Below the pieces are notes generated by a model, which worked only from the letters and a program-made list of their open reading frames with translations, was not told the origin of the DNA and did no database searches. From assembly GCA_022842065.1 (NCBI GenBank), contig JALHQH010000081.1, positions 1 through 32,393 of the forward strand: a DNA stretch of 32,393 nucleotides, given 5' to 3'. The position numbers were made by a program, and so were the translations under genes. Of this stretch, positions 7,176 through 14,730 are shown one piece after another. This stretch comes from Caldilineaceae bacterium (GTDB taxonomy: Bacteria; Chloroflexota; Anaerolineae; Caldilineales; Caldilineaceae). Numbering within the stretch: the stretch's first letter is position 1; each line of letters opens with the position of its first letter.

Positions 7176-7289
7176 TTATTTCTGCAAAAATGTGTGACGT
7201 TTCACGCGCAGGGGCTGATAAGCAGGCGCAGCTTCACGCGAAAGGGCAAAGAGCCCGATCAATAGTAGGATCACAAGCAAAGTAGTCAT
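7176..7289 (-). CDS. Possible 37-residue single-pass membrane protein
   Basis: AAGGAG lies 7 nt before an ATG at 7289. The frame encodes MTTLLVILLLIGLFALSREA followed by a polar tail ending RHTFLQK and a stop. Residues 4-16 are strongly hydrophobic, as in one short transmembrane helix, and the tail is basic, so the tail is likely cytoplasmic. A longer open frame extends upstream to 7412, but the SD and hydrophobic start favour this short product. It is probably co-transcribed with the 25-residue ORF at 7059. No family is recognised. Confidence 0.5.
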   Translation of the reverse strand: MTTLLVILLLIGLFALSREAAPAYQPLRVKRHTFLQK

Positions 7290-7385
7290 TGGCAAGCTCC
7301 TTTTCGTACTGAGATGACTGCATAGCAGATAGCACCAGTCTACGCTAGCTGGTGCAAGCCGGCAATGGATTGATTCATCACCCAG

Positions 7386-7403
7386 CTGTGCGCTAGCGCA
7401 CAG
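7386..7403. promoter_or_regulatory. Perfect 18-bp palindrome, candidate operator
   Basis: CTGTGCGCTAGCGCACAG is a perfect dyad with no spacer. It lies 97 bp before the small-ORF pair (minus) and 152 bp before the phospholipase-D-like gene (plus), in the divergent intergenic region. A loopless palindrome of this length fits a dimeric repressor site better than a hairpin. A weaker 7-bp hairpin (7332-7338 with 7349-7355) is nearby. The regulator is unknown. Confidence 0.45.
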
Positions 7404-7555
7404 ACAGGCCATTCCCTACAACAAATTTCCACCATTCCGCAGAGGCAAGGTTTCGTAAGGTTGGTTATACTGAACAAAAGCATTATTATCCAGCCAACTT
7501 TGTCCTAGTCATCTGGCCGCTGAATTTTTGCGGCACTAACTTTGCGGAGATCATT

Positions 7556-9541
7556 GTGATTACCCATCGAACAACTTTATTGGCCCTTGGCGGCTATTGT
7601 CTGCTCACCTTGCTGCTGCTGCGTTTTACCGCGGCAGCGGCCAACCCACTCCATGCCGCCCTCAGCACACAAGCTACCTTTCGTACCGTCCTAACGACAA
7701 CACACCCTGCCCCCATTTACCTGCCCTGGATCGCCGGTCCACCCGGCGGAAAGGTGTTGATTGCGGCCACTCACATCGACAGCGCCATCAGTGGTGAAGG
7801 GGATGAAGCGATCCTGCTCTGGAATGTCGGGCGCGGACCAGAGCCTTTGGCGGGCTGGCGTTTGGCAACTCGTTCGCGCAGTGCGACCTTTCCGCTGACG
7901 ACGACGTTGCAACTGCGCGCCGGCGAACGGATCTGGTGTACGGCGGATGGGCCAATCTTTGCGGCTAGCTTTGGCGAAAGCGCCCCTTGTCTCTGGGGCG
8001 ATGGCGCGGGTGCGGCCGATAGCGTACGGCTGGCTGGCACCTTGGCGTTAACGAATGGTGGCGGGCGCATTCAACTTTTTAACGCGCGTAACCAACTCGT
8101 TGATACTCTGCGCTATGGCGATGAAACCGAACCGGCAACTGGGTGGCAAGGTAGCGCGGCACAACTTTATGCGCGTGGGGATATTCCCGTCAGCGGCCAG
8201 ATCTGGCAGCGTAAACGCGCGCCACAGACCGGTCTGCCGATTGATAGCGACCAGGCCGGTGACTGGGCTGGCGATCTGGCCGATCTAGCCTGGGGACGGC
8301 AGGCACGCCTGCCAGGCTGGCAAGGGTGGGACGACAAACATTTAAGCCAACCCATGACGGGCACAGCGGAGGCAACGGTTACGGTAGCAATTGGCCCCGA
8401 AGGGCTCTACCAGCCGCTCGCCGATCTCTTCCGTGCGGCAACGCAGTCGATTGACCTGAGTCTCTATACCTTTGAACATGTTGAGCTGGCGCAGCTGCTG
8501 GCCGCCGCCGCGCAACGTGGCGTCAAAGTACGCCTGCTGCTCGAAGGCTCGCCGCCTGGCGGGATCGCCGATTTACAAAAGTGGTGCGTGGCCACGATTG
8601 TGGCGGGCGGTGGGGAAGTCCGCTATCTTGCGGTCACCGCGGCGGCCCCCAAGGGCTATCGCCCCCGCTATCGCTTTCTCCATGCCAAGTATGGCATCAT
8701 TGATGATCGACTAGCCTTTAATGGGACAGAGAATGTTAGTTATAATGCGATGCCGCTGCCCGATGTACGTCCCCCTGGCGGACGCCGGGGATTTTATTTG
8801 ATTACCGATGCCGAGCCAGTGGTGGCCGCGTTACAAGCGCTCTTTGCCATCGACTGGGCACCCGAACAGTTTTTCGATCTGCAACCCTTTGCACTCGACC
8901 ACGAAAAATATGGCGGGCCACCGGCCGATTTCGTCTTTCCTGAAGTACCTTCCTATACCGTCAGCGCGGCCCCCTTTGGCCAGCCGGTAGCGGTGACAGG
9001 CGCGGCCAATTTTGTCCTGATCAGCGCGCCAGAAAATGCCATGCGCCCGGACAAAGGCTTGGCCCAGTTGCTGGCCCAAGCGGGCAGCGGAGACGAAATT
9101 CTGGCCGTGCAGCTCTATGAACACAAATATTGGGGCGATTCCGTCAGCAACCCGATTGCGGATCCCAATCCACGGTTGGCGGCCCTGATCGCGGCTGCGC
9201 GCCGTGGGGCACGCGTCCGCCTGCTACTGGATGGCTTCTTTGATGAGGCCACCGGCCTGCGCAGTAACCGGGCTACCGTCGCCTATGTTAATGCGATTGC
9301 CAATGCCGAAGCACTTGATCTAGAAGCGCGGCTGGGTAACCCGACACAGGGCGGCATTCACGCTAAGTTGCTGCTCATGCACGTGGGCGGGGTACACTGG
9401 TCAGCCGTGGGTAGCCTGAATGGCAGTGAAGTCAGCCACAAGCTTAACCGTGAGGTCGTCTTGCTGACCGATCTGGCGGGGGTATATACGCGCCTGGCCG
9501 AGGTCTTTACCTGGGATTGGGCCAGCAGTCCACGCCAATAA
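7556..9541 (+). CDS. Exported lamin-tail domain / phospholipase D-like protein
   Basis: A GTG start at 7556, with GGAG 6 nt upstream, gives 661 residues. Residues 7-29 form a signal peptide or anchor. An IYLPWIAGP motif follows at 54-62. Residues about 66-190 match a lamin-tail (LTD) beta-sandwich (DEAILLWN, LAGWRL). Two PLD half-domains follow. The first HKD motif is HAKYGIID (His376, Lys378, Asp383) followed by NGTEN. The second is HAKLLLMH (His602, Lys604) followed by GSLNGS; the usual Asp is His609. PLD enzymes use the two His residues for phosphodiester attack, so activity may survive. LTD plus PLD suggests a secreted or surface nuclease or phospholipase. The motif change and LTD fusion are read directly; the substrate is unknown. 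Confidence 0.87.
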   Translation: MITHRTTLLALGGYCLLTLLLLRFTAAAANPLHAALSTQATFRTVLTTTHPAPIYLPWIAGPPGGKVLIAATHIDSAISGEGDEAILLWNVGRGPEPLAGWRLATRSRSATFPLTTTLQLRAGERIWCTADGPIFAASFGESAPCLWGDGAGAADSVRLAGTLALTNGGGRIQLFNARNQLVDTLRYGDETEPATGWQGSAAQLYARGDIPVSGQIWQRKRAPQTGLPIDSDQAGDWAGDLADLAWGRQARLPGWQGWDDKHLSQPMTGTAEATVTVAIGPEGLYQPLADLFRAATQSIDLSLYTFEHVELAQLLAAAAQRGVKVRLLLEGSPPGGIADLQKWCVATIVAGGGEVRYLAVTAAAPKGYRPRYRFLHAKYGIIDDRLAFNGTENVSYNAMPLPDVRPPGGRRGFYLITDAEPVVAALQALFAIDWAPEQFFDLQPFALDHEKYGGPPADFVFPEVPSYTVSAAPFGQPVAVTGAANFVLISAPENAMRPDKGLAQLLAQAGSGDEILAVQLYEHKYWGDSVSNPIADPNPRLAALIAAARRGARVRLLLDGFFDEATGLRSNRATVAYVNAIANAEALDLEARLGNPTQGGIHAKLLLMHVGGVHWSAVGSLNGSEVSHKLNREVVLLTDLAGVYTRLAEVFTWDWASSPRQ

Positions 9542-9599
9542 AAGCCGCACTCGTTTGATAATTTGGCGCATAGCCTGTTTTTAGGCATAATGATCAACT

Positions 9600-10271
9600 A
9601 TGCTGCAACTAATCACCACCATCTTGCTTATGATTACCATTGGTGTGACCACCACGCTGGCACTACGGCCTGGCGCCGGGGTGCAGCAATCACGCTATTT
9701 AGCGCTGACAGCACTGCTGTTGCTGCTTACCGCCATCATCGTGCCGCAACCAGTCCACAGCTTCTATAAAGCTGCGATTAGCCTTGGGCTGATCCTCTAC
9801 CTGACCAATCGAGGTTTGCAGCTGCTACCAGGCCTACCACCTGTTGTTGATTATGCCCTGACGTTGATTAGTGCCCTGCTTTACATGGCGGCCTTTGCGG
9901 CCACCCATCCGCTCAAATGGCCGACCCCCTGGGGCTTACTGCCGCTGATTGGGGTGGGCGTGCTCTATTGGCGGTTGCGCCCCCAGCTAGCAGAATTGCA
10001 ATACAGTATCCTGGTCTATCTGATTGCCTTTTTTCTCATGCTCTGGCAAGCAGTAGAGATGCTCGTCGTCAACCCAGCACCGTGGGCGATCAGCGGTCTG
10101 CTGGGCGCGTTGGGCTTGGCGGCCGCGCAGGCGATACAAGGCGTGCATCACTTTATCCAGCCGGTTCAGCAGCGCCAGCGCTGGAGTAGTGGTATAACGA
10201 TTCTTGGCTACGGGCTGATGATCTTGTCGATCTGGGGCGCAACCCTGAGCCGCTTTGTCCGCTGGCAGTAG
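9600..10271 (+). CDS. Polytopic membrane protein, YhhN/lysoplasmalogenase-like
   Basis: A 223-residue protein made almost entirely of hydrophobic helices (about seven or eight, from residues 1 to 220). Its length, helix pattern and the segments FYKAAISLGLILYL, LVYLIAFFLMLWQA and LGALGLAAAQAIQGVHHF resemble the YhhN/TMEM86 family, whose members hydrolyse the vinyl-ether bond of lysoplasmalogens. The Asp expected in the penultimate conserved block (SDxxLAxxxF in typical members) is not seen; the block reads AQAIQGVHHF. It may be a divergent or inactive member. No strong SD precedes the ATG at 9600. It lies 58 bp after the PLD gene and 90 bp before the histidine kinase, all on the plus strand, so co-transcription is possible. 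Confidence 0.6.
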   Translation: MLQLITTILLMITIGVTTTLALRPGAGVQQSRYLALTALLLLLTAIIVPQPVHSFYKAAISLGLILYLTNRGLQLLPGLPPVVDYALTLISALLYMAAFAATHPLKWPTPWGLLPLIGVGVLYWRLRPQLAELQYSILVYLIAFFLMLWQAVEMLVVNPAPWAISGLLGALGLAAAQAIQGVHHFIQPVQQRQRWSSGITILGYGLMILSIWGATLSRFVRWQ

Positions 10272-10303
10272 ATGACCCCAGCAGCAGTAGCATTCTGATC
10301 CTG

Positions 10304-10328
10304 GCGTCGCCGGCGCGGCTGGCGACGC
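10304..10328. promoter_or_regulatory. GC-rich hairpin before the hybrid kinase gene
   Basis: GCGTCGCC (10304-10311) pairs perfectly with 10321-10328 across a 9-nt loop, 33 bp before the kinase ATG. No T run follows. It could be a leader structure, or a weak terminator of the YhhN-like gene. Confidence 0.4.
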
Positions 10329-10361
10329 GATGGTGTCCACCCGTACGATTCGACAATCACT

Positions 10362-12374
10362 ATGTCCACTTCTGCTTCGCCTGAATCAAGTTATGTACCA
10401 CGCGGGCAAACTTTGCCGGTGCAGGAAAGTCACACCGCTCCCTCCAATTTACAGGACAGCAGGCAGGCAGAACGTGCGGCCATCAAGCGCGCGCTGAGCT
10501 ATGCGGTGGGCGAAACGCTCTTTCCCGTTGCCATTGGCCTTGGCCTGCTCTATTTAGTCTTTGGTATTGCTCATCGCTTTACCTTACCGCCGGCGATTCA
10601 GCCCACCATGATGGCGGTCGCCTTTAGCTCGACGAGTGCGCTCTTGCTGCTCGCTTTGTTCGTCTACCGTTGGCCAGTCCATAATAGCTATACTCATCTG
10701 CTGTCGACCATTATGGCAGGCTTTGTACTGCTAAACAGCATCATACATATGTGGCTGACCAACGATCCCTTACAGAGTTCAAATTTTATGTTACTGCTGG
10801 TCGGCGTGGGCTTCTTTTTGCTCTCGTCGCGCTGGTTTGCCGGTGTGCTGCTTGTGATCTTCCTCTGCTGGGGCAATACCATGATGCAGATTGGGGGGGA
10901 GCAGGCCACCATCACACACTTTAGCTTTGGCTTGCTCTCCGCGGCCGTATTAGCCACGCTGCTCCACTATGCGCGGAAGCGGATGCTCACGCGATTGACA
11001 CTGTTACGCCGCCAAGATGAGCTGCGGGCGGGGCATTTGCAAATTGCCCTGGAAGCCGAACGGGAAGGGGAGATGGCCCTGCGCCACTCAGAAGCAAACT
11101 ATCGCCGGCTTAATCAGGAATTAGAGGCACGCGCCAAAGATTTACAGGTGGTTAATCAACAGCTGGCCAAAGCCTCGCAATTAAAGGATGAATTCCTCGC
11201 TAGCATGAGCCATGAGTTACGCACGCCGCTCACAGCCATCCTTGGGCTGACTGAGTCGATGCAGGAACAGATTTATGGGCCATTGAACAACAGGCAACTG
11301 ACGGCGCTCCACAATGTGACGGAGAGCGGGCGCCATCTCTTGACCCTGATCAACGATGTGCTGGATGTGGCCAAAACGGAAGCCGGCAAGTTGACCCTAC
11401 AACTAACGCCAGCCGATGTGGCCATGATCTGCGATGTTAGCCTCCGGCTTGTACGCCAAGAGGCAATGCAGAAAGGGATCAGCCTGACCAGCCAGGTTGA
11501 CGAACGATTATCGCTGATCCTAGCGGATGAACGGCGGCTCAAACAGATGCTGGTTAATCTACTCAGCAATGCGATCAAATTTAGCGCAGAAGGGGAGCAG
11601 GTTGGGCTGGAAGTCAGCAGTGACCGTGCGGAGGAGCGGGTGCGCTTTACGGTGTGGGATCGAGGGATCGGCATTGCCGACGATGATCTGGATCGGCTCT
11701 TCAAACCGTTTGTGCAATTAGATAGCAAACTTTCCCGGCGCTACGAGGGCACAGGGCTGGGTCTGGTGCTGGTCTATCGGATGGCGGCCATGCATGGGGG
11801 CAGCGTTAGTGTCGAAAGCCAATTTCAACAGGGCAGTCGCTTCACGATTACGCTGCCCTGGCGCAAAGTCATTAGAGATGATGAGGGCAAACTCACTAAT
11901 CTCATTCCTCCGGTTGCCACACCAACGTTAACAGCACAGTACAGCGCGCCACAGGTCATGGCGCCCCAGGCAATCCCGTCGATGCAACGGGCCGCAGCCG
12001 CCCCCACACGCACCGTTCTCGTCATTGATGAGCATGAATTGAGTTCTGGCTGGATTGCCGCCCAAATTGCGCCTTTGGGTGGGGTAGTCCAGCAGGTGAA
12101 AAGCCATAGTGAGGCGCTAAGTTGGCTAAAAATGGCCACACCAGTGTTGATTTTGCTCGACGTGCAGCTCGCACATCAGGACGCCTTGGCGTTTGTGCTA
12201 ACCCTACAGGAAACCCTCTCAACTGCGCAGATTCCGATTGTGGCCATGAGTGCATTGACCTTACCCGGTGCTGCACAACGCTATCTGGATGCCGGTGCAA
12301 CCCACTACTGCGCAAAACCAGTGGCGCGCACCTTGTTAGCCACATTGCTTTGGCCGACAACAGGCAATGAGTAA
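10362..12374 (+). CDS. Membrane hybrid histidine kinase with receiver domain
   Basis: A 670-residue sensor. A polar N-terminus is followed by five or six membrane helices between about 50 and 204, with no periplasmic sensor domain, so the membrane part may itself sense. A coiled coil runs at 205-270. The HisKA domain has SMSHELRTP with His284. The ATPase domain has NLLSNAIKF (Asn399, Asn403), DRGIGIA (433-439), an FKPF F-box (447-450) and GTGLGL (463-468). After a Pro/Ala/Gln linker (510-545) comes a receiver, 549-665: acidic pair Asp556/Glu557, phosphoacceptor Asp600 in ILLDVQ, Ser630 and Lys652 in CAKP. All key residues for His-to-Asp phosphotransfer are present; output would need an unlinked Hpt or regulator. 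The start codon has no clear SD. The ligand is unknown. Confidence 0.93.
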   Translation: MSTSASPESSYVPRGQTLPVQESHTAPSNLQDSRQAERAAIKRALSYAVGETLFPVAIGLGLLYLVFGIAHRFTLPPAIQPTMMAVAFSSTSALLLLALFVYRWPVHNSYTHLLSTIMAGFVLLNSIIHMWLTNDPLQSSNFMLLLVGVGFFLLSSRWFAGVLLVIFLCWGNTMMQIGGEQATITHFSFGLLSAAVLATLLHYARKRMLTRLTLLRRQDELRAGHLQIALEAEREGEMALRHSEANYRRLNQELEARAKDLQVVNQQLAKASQLKDEFLASMSHELRTPLTAILGLTESMQEQIYGPLNNRQLTALHNVTESGRHLLTLINDVLDVAKTEAGKLTLQLTPADVAMICDVSLRLVRQEAMQKGISLTSQVDERLSLILADERRLKQMLVNLLSNAIKFSAEGEQVGLEVSSDRAEERVRFTVWDRGIGIADDDLDRLFKPFVQLDSKLSRRYEGTGLGLVLVYRMAAMHGGSVSVESQFQQGSRFTITLPWRKVIRDDEGKLTNLIPPVATPTLTAQYSAPQVMAPQAIPSMQRAAAAPTRTVLVIDEHELSSGWIAAQIAPLGGVVQQVKSHSEALSWLKMATPVLILLDVQLAHQDALAFVLTLQETLSTAQIPIVAMSALTLPGAAQRYLDAGATHYCAKPVARTLLATLLWPTTGNE

Positions 12375-12775
12375 TGGGCAATGAGCAACCAAAGCTTGCA
12401 AAAGTGCAAGAATTGTAAGGTATCTTTTTTATAAATTTAGTGCAATAATATAGTCGTTGCCGTACCAGGTGACGAACAATAACCGTGTATCCCCTACTCG
12501 CCCTTTTTGCCCTGCATAAACCGCGTGTGGCCGACCCTTGGTTATGGTAAAGCGCCGCCTGTTACCAGCCTCAATGCCAGCTTGCCCATTTTTCCTTTAG
12601 AATTATTCATCTTTCGCCCCACTTGCGCGTCCCCACTTGCGCGTCCTCCATTGAGCGTCCCCAGGTCAACGCGCTCGCCTTGTGCATCATCAATTGTATA
12701 GCACTACCTACCATCCTTTTTATACTGGCACTGTTGCAAGTAAGGATTGTTTTTTGAGAAGTATATACCAGCGGT
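12375..12775. other. Gene-free intergenic stretch after the hybrid kinase
   Basis: No supportable gene was found here. GGCAATGAG is repeated across the kinase stop (12363-12371 and 12378-12386). A small hairpin, CTTGCA/TGCAAG (12395-12410), lies 13 nt before six T and is at best a weak terminator. The stretch also holds the tandem repeat at 12617-12644. It presumably contains the promoter of the secreted-protein gene, but I could not define one. Confidence 0.4.
12617..12644 (+). repeat. 14-bp perfect tandem repeat
   Basis: CCCCACTTGCGCGT occurs twice with no spacer (12617-12630 and 12631-12644). A partial third unit, TTGAGCGTCCCC, follows at 12651-12662. It lies in non-coding DNA and has no recognised function. 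Confidence 0.7.
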
Positions 12776-12824
12776 TGTCATAAATTAACATTTTCTACAC
12801 GAGTAAAAATGTTAATTTATGACA
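12776..12824. repeat. Conserved-loop hairpin, copy 1 (inverted orientation)
   Basis: A perfect 19-bp stem (12776-12794 with 12806-12824) surrounds the loop CTACACGAGTA, whose reverse complement is TACTCGTGTAG. The same loop and nearly the same stem recur at 14666-14718, and the loop alone at 19977-20022. The AT-rich stem (TAAATTAACATTTT) lies just before the secreted PKD-protein gene. An upstream ATG of that frame falls inside the hairpin, which argues against that start. Confidence 0.85.
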
Positions 12825-12892
12825 GAGCCAAGTATAAGTTACCAAGCAGCCGCGGTGACAGTGCTAAGTATGCCATGAGAACAAAGGCACCT

Positions 12893-14173
12893 ATGTCAAA
12901 ACAGCTCCGTTCTATCACCTTGATCGCCCTCTTTTTTCTCTTATTTGTCACCCTGGCACGGCTCGATTGGCACGCCGCGCTCGCCGGCCCGCCCAGTCAA
13001 ACGAATTCACCATTGCCCCCACCACCCCCAAACGATAACTTTAACCGTGCCAAGACCATTGAGAGTCTGCCCTTCGTCGAAAGTGTCAATCTGGCCTATG
13101 CCACACGCCAAACCCGCGAACCGCAGCCAAGTTGTGTGGGGAGCGCGCCGTTGGGCCAGACCGTTTGGTATAAGTTTAGACCAACGACCACCAGCATCTT
13201 TATCCTGCGCGCGGCAACCGAAAGTACATTTGTCAGCATTTACACCGGCAACACCTTGACTGGCCTCAGCCAAAAATATTGTTTCACCGAATATATCTAT
13301 GGGGCCCCGGTTACGTTGACAGCAGGCACCACCTATTACTTCCAGGCTGGTGGCATGTATGGCTATAGTAGCTACCTCTACTTTGCTCTGGACCCAGTCC
13401 CGGCCCCGACGGTTTATGTCAACTATTATCCCTATGACCCCTCTAGTTTTGACACCCTCAATTTTTGGGGTGGCGTCGATGATCCGGCACGGCAAGAGGT
13501 TCAACAGTGGTCATGGAATTTTGGGGATGGCACGACCTCAACCGAAGCGTATCCACAACATCGTTACCAGAACGACGGCGATTATGCCGTCACGCTGGCG
13601 GTTGTCACCACGGATGGCCGCAGTAGTAGTACCAGCCAAACGATTCAGATCCGTACCCACGATGTCACGATCAAAAAGTTGGCGCGCCCCAAAAGTGCCC
13701 GCGTGGGCCAAACGCGCAAGTTGGTGATCAGTGTCAGCAACAGTCGCTATCCAGAGAATGTGCAAGTTCAACTCTACAAGAGCACGCTGGGTGGCTTCAC
13801 CCAGGTGGGCTTCTTGCGCCAATATGTTGATGTCAAACCGAATGGGCAGGCGACCGACTTCCATCTGAGCTACACCTTTACGCCGGAAGATGTACAAGTG
13901 GGGAAAGTGATCTTTAAAGCCGTGGCCCTCATCGAAAATTACCGCGATATTTTCCCGGCCGATAATGAGTTCATCTCTTTTGCCGTTAATGTCACCAGCG
14001 GCGGTAATGCGACAGGGCTGGCTGAAGATGCAGTAAATAGCGCCGGCATTGATGACATGAGCGACTATGCAACGGATGAAGAGAGTAATGTGGCAGAAAC
14101 GCTGGCCACTAAAGCAGGAGAGGGCACAGTAGAAGTTGAATTTATGAACTTCCTGCCCCTGGTCAATAAGTAA
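12893..14173 (+). CDS. Secreted PPC- and PKD-domain protein with C-terminal FLPLVNK
   Basis: The frame is open from 12809, but that part overlaps a repeat hairpin. The ATG at 12893 has AAAGG 5 nt upstream and directly begins a signal peptide (hydrophobic 8-22, possible cleavage near ALAG at 29-32), giving 426 residues. After a Pro-rich linker, residues 47-168 match a pre-peptidase C-terminal (PPC) beta-sandwich (NDNFNRAKTIE, VWYKFRP, TYYFQAGG). Residues 172-254 are a PKD domain with the WNFGDGTTS signature. Residues 257-368 look like a CARDB-type Ig domain. After an acidic Ser/Thr-rich linker it ends MNFLPLVNK; short LPLV tails of this kind are typical of exported Chloroflexota proteins. No catalytic motif is seen. 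It is probably an extracellular binding or adhesion protein. Confidence 0.82.
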   Translation: MSKQLRSITLIALFFLLFVTLARLDWHAALAGPPSQTNSPLPPPPPNDNFNRAKTIESLPFVESVNLAYATRQTREPQPSCVGSAPLGQTVWYKFRPTTTSIFILRAATESTFVSIYTGNTLTGLSQKYCFTEYIYGAPVTLTAGTTYYFQAGGMYGYSSYLYFALDPVPAPTVYVNYYPYDPSSFDTLNFWGGVDDPARQEVQQWSWNFGDGTTSTEAYPQHRYQNDGDYAVTLAVVTTDGRSSSTSQTIQIRTHDVTIKKLARPKSARVGQTRKLVISVSNSRYPENVQVQLYKSTLGGFTQVGFLRQYVDVKPNGQATDFHLSYTFTPEDVQVGKVIFKAVALIENYRDIFPADNEFISFAVNVTSGGNATGLAEDAVNSAGIDDMSDYATDEESNVAETLATKAGEGTVEVEFMNFLPLVNK

Positions 14174-14188
14174 CCACGGGCGCGTATA

Positions 14189-14226
14189 CCGCGCGAAGAA
14201 CACGCTTGGGCGTGCTCTTCGCGCGG
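14189..14226. terminator. GC-rich hairpin between convergent genes
   Basis: Arms 14189-14199 and 14216-14226 (CCGCGCGAAGA) pair perfectly. After one mismatch, CACGC/GCGTG extends the stem to a TTGG tetraloop. It lies between the stop of the PKD gene (plus) and the stop of the VOC gene (minus). There is no T run, so termination is inferred from position and stability. Confidence 0.6.
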
Positions 14227-14234
14227 CCGCTTCG

Positions 14235-14612
14235 TTAACGCAGCTCCGCCATCAAGGCAATGGTGTTACCTTCACTGTCATAGCAGAAGAACATCCACAA
14301 TTCGTGGTCCGGCAGCTTGGCGACCAGATGCGGTTCATCAATCAAATTTACGTTATGCGCTTGCAATGCCCGATAGGCCTGGTGGATATCTGTCACCTTG
14401 TAGTAGAGCAGCGTCATTGCTTGCGTATCGATGCCTTCCGGCCGACTGAGCAGCAGGCGCACCTCGCCACATTGAAAGAAGGCCAATCCTGGTGGTGCTT
14501 GAAAAAGCAGTGGTAAGCCGAGGACATCACGGTAAAAAGCCACGGCCCGCGCCAGATCCTGCACGGTAATGGCAATCTGCCCGATCTGGGTAATAGCGAC
14601 AGTAGCAGTCAT
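14235..14612 (-). CDS. VOC family (glyoxalase/bleomycin-resistance fold) protein
   Basis: A 125-residue single VOC module, the usual size. It has AITVQDLARAVAFYRDVLGL (14-33), FFQCGEVRLLLS (45-56), a second beta-alpha half from 67 and a closing DSEGNTIALMAE block (112-123). The first metal-ligand position, normally His in GHxxLxV, is Gln12 here, while Glu114 is present. Metal-dependent glyoxalase chemistry is therefore uncertain. VOC proteins include glyoxalase I, extradiol dioxygenases and antibiotic-binding proteins. An AAAGGG site is about 8 nt before the ATG. No operon partner is evident; the next gene upstream (Yip1) is separated by the hairpin at 14666. Confidence 0.85.
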   Translation of the reverse strand: MTATVAITQIGQIAITVQDLARAVAFYRDVLGLPLLFQAPPGLAFFQCGEVRLLLSRPEGIDTQAMTLLYYKVTDIHQAYRALQAHNVNLIDEPHLVAKLPDHELWMFFCYDSEGNTIALMAELR

Positions 14613-14665
14613 CGGTTCGCCCTTTCTGCAAAAGAAAACATTAGGTCAGCACAGTTATCCTTAGC

Positions 14666-14718
14666 GTTGTCACAAATTAACATTTTTACTCGGGTAGAAA
14701 ATGTTAATTTGTGACAAC
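14666..14718. repeat. Conserved-loop hairpin, copy 2
   Basis: A perfect 21-bp stem (14666-14686 with 14698-14718) has the 11-nt loop TACTCGGGTAG. The stem core ACAAATTAACATTTT differs by one base from the copy at 12776, which is in the opposite orientation. It lies between the Yip1 and VOC genes, both on the minus strand. Lack of a T run past the stem argues against it being simply a terminator. Confidence 0.88.
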
Positions 14719-14730
14719 CGCGGGTATACG

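Noticed and set aside
12395..12429. Hairpin CTTGCA/TGCAAG as terminator of the hybrid kinase gene
   Set aside because: The stem is only 6 bp and the T run is 13 nt away.
13538..14203. 221-codon minus-strand frame opposite the PKD protein
   Set aside because: It is antisense to clear PKD and Ig-like domains and has no family features.
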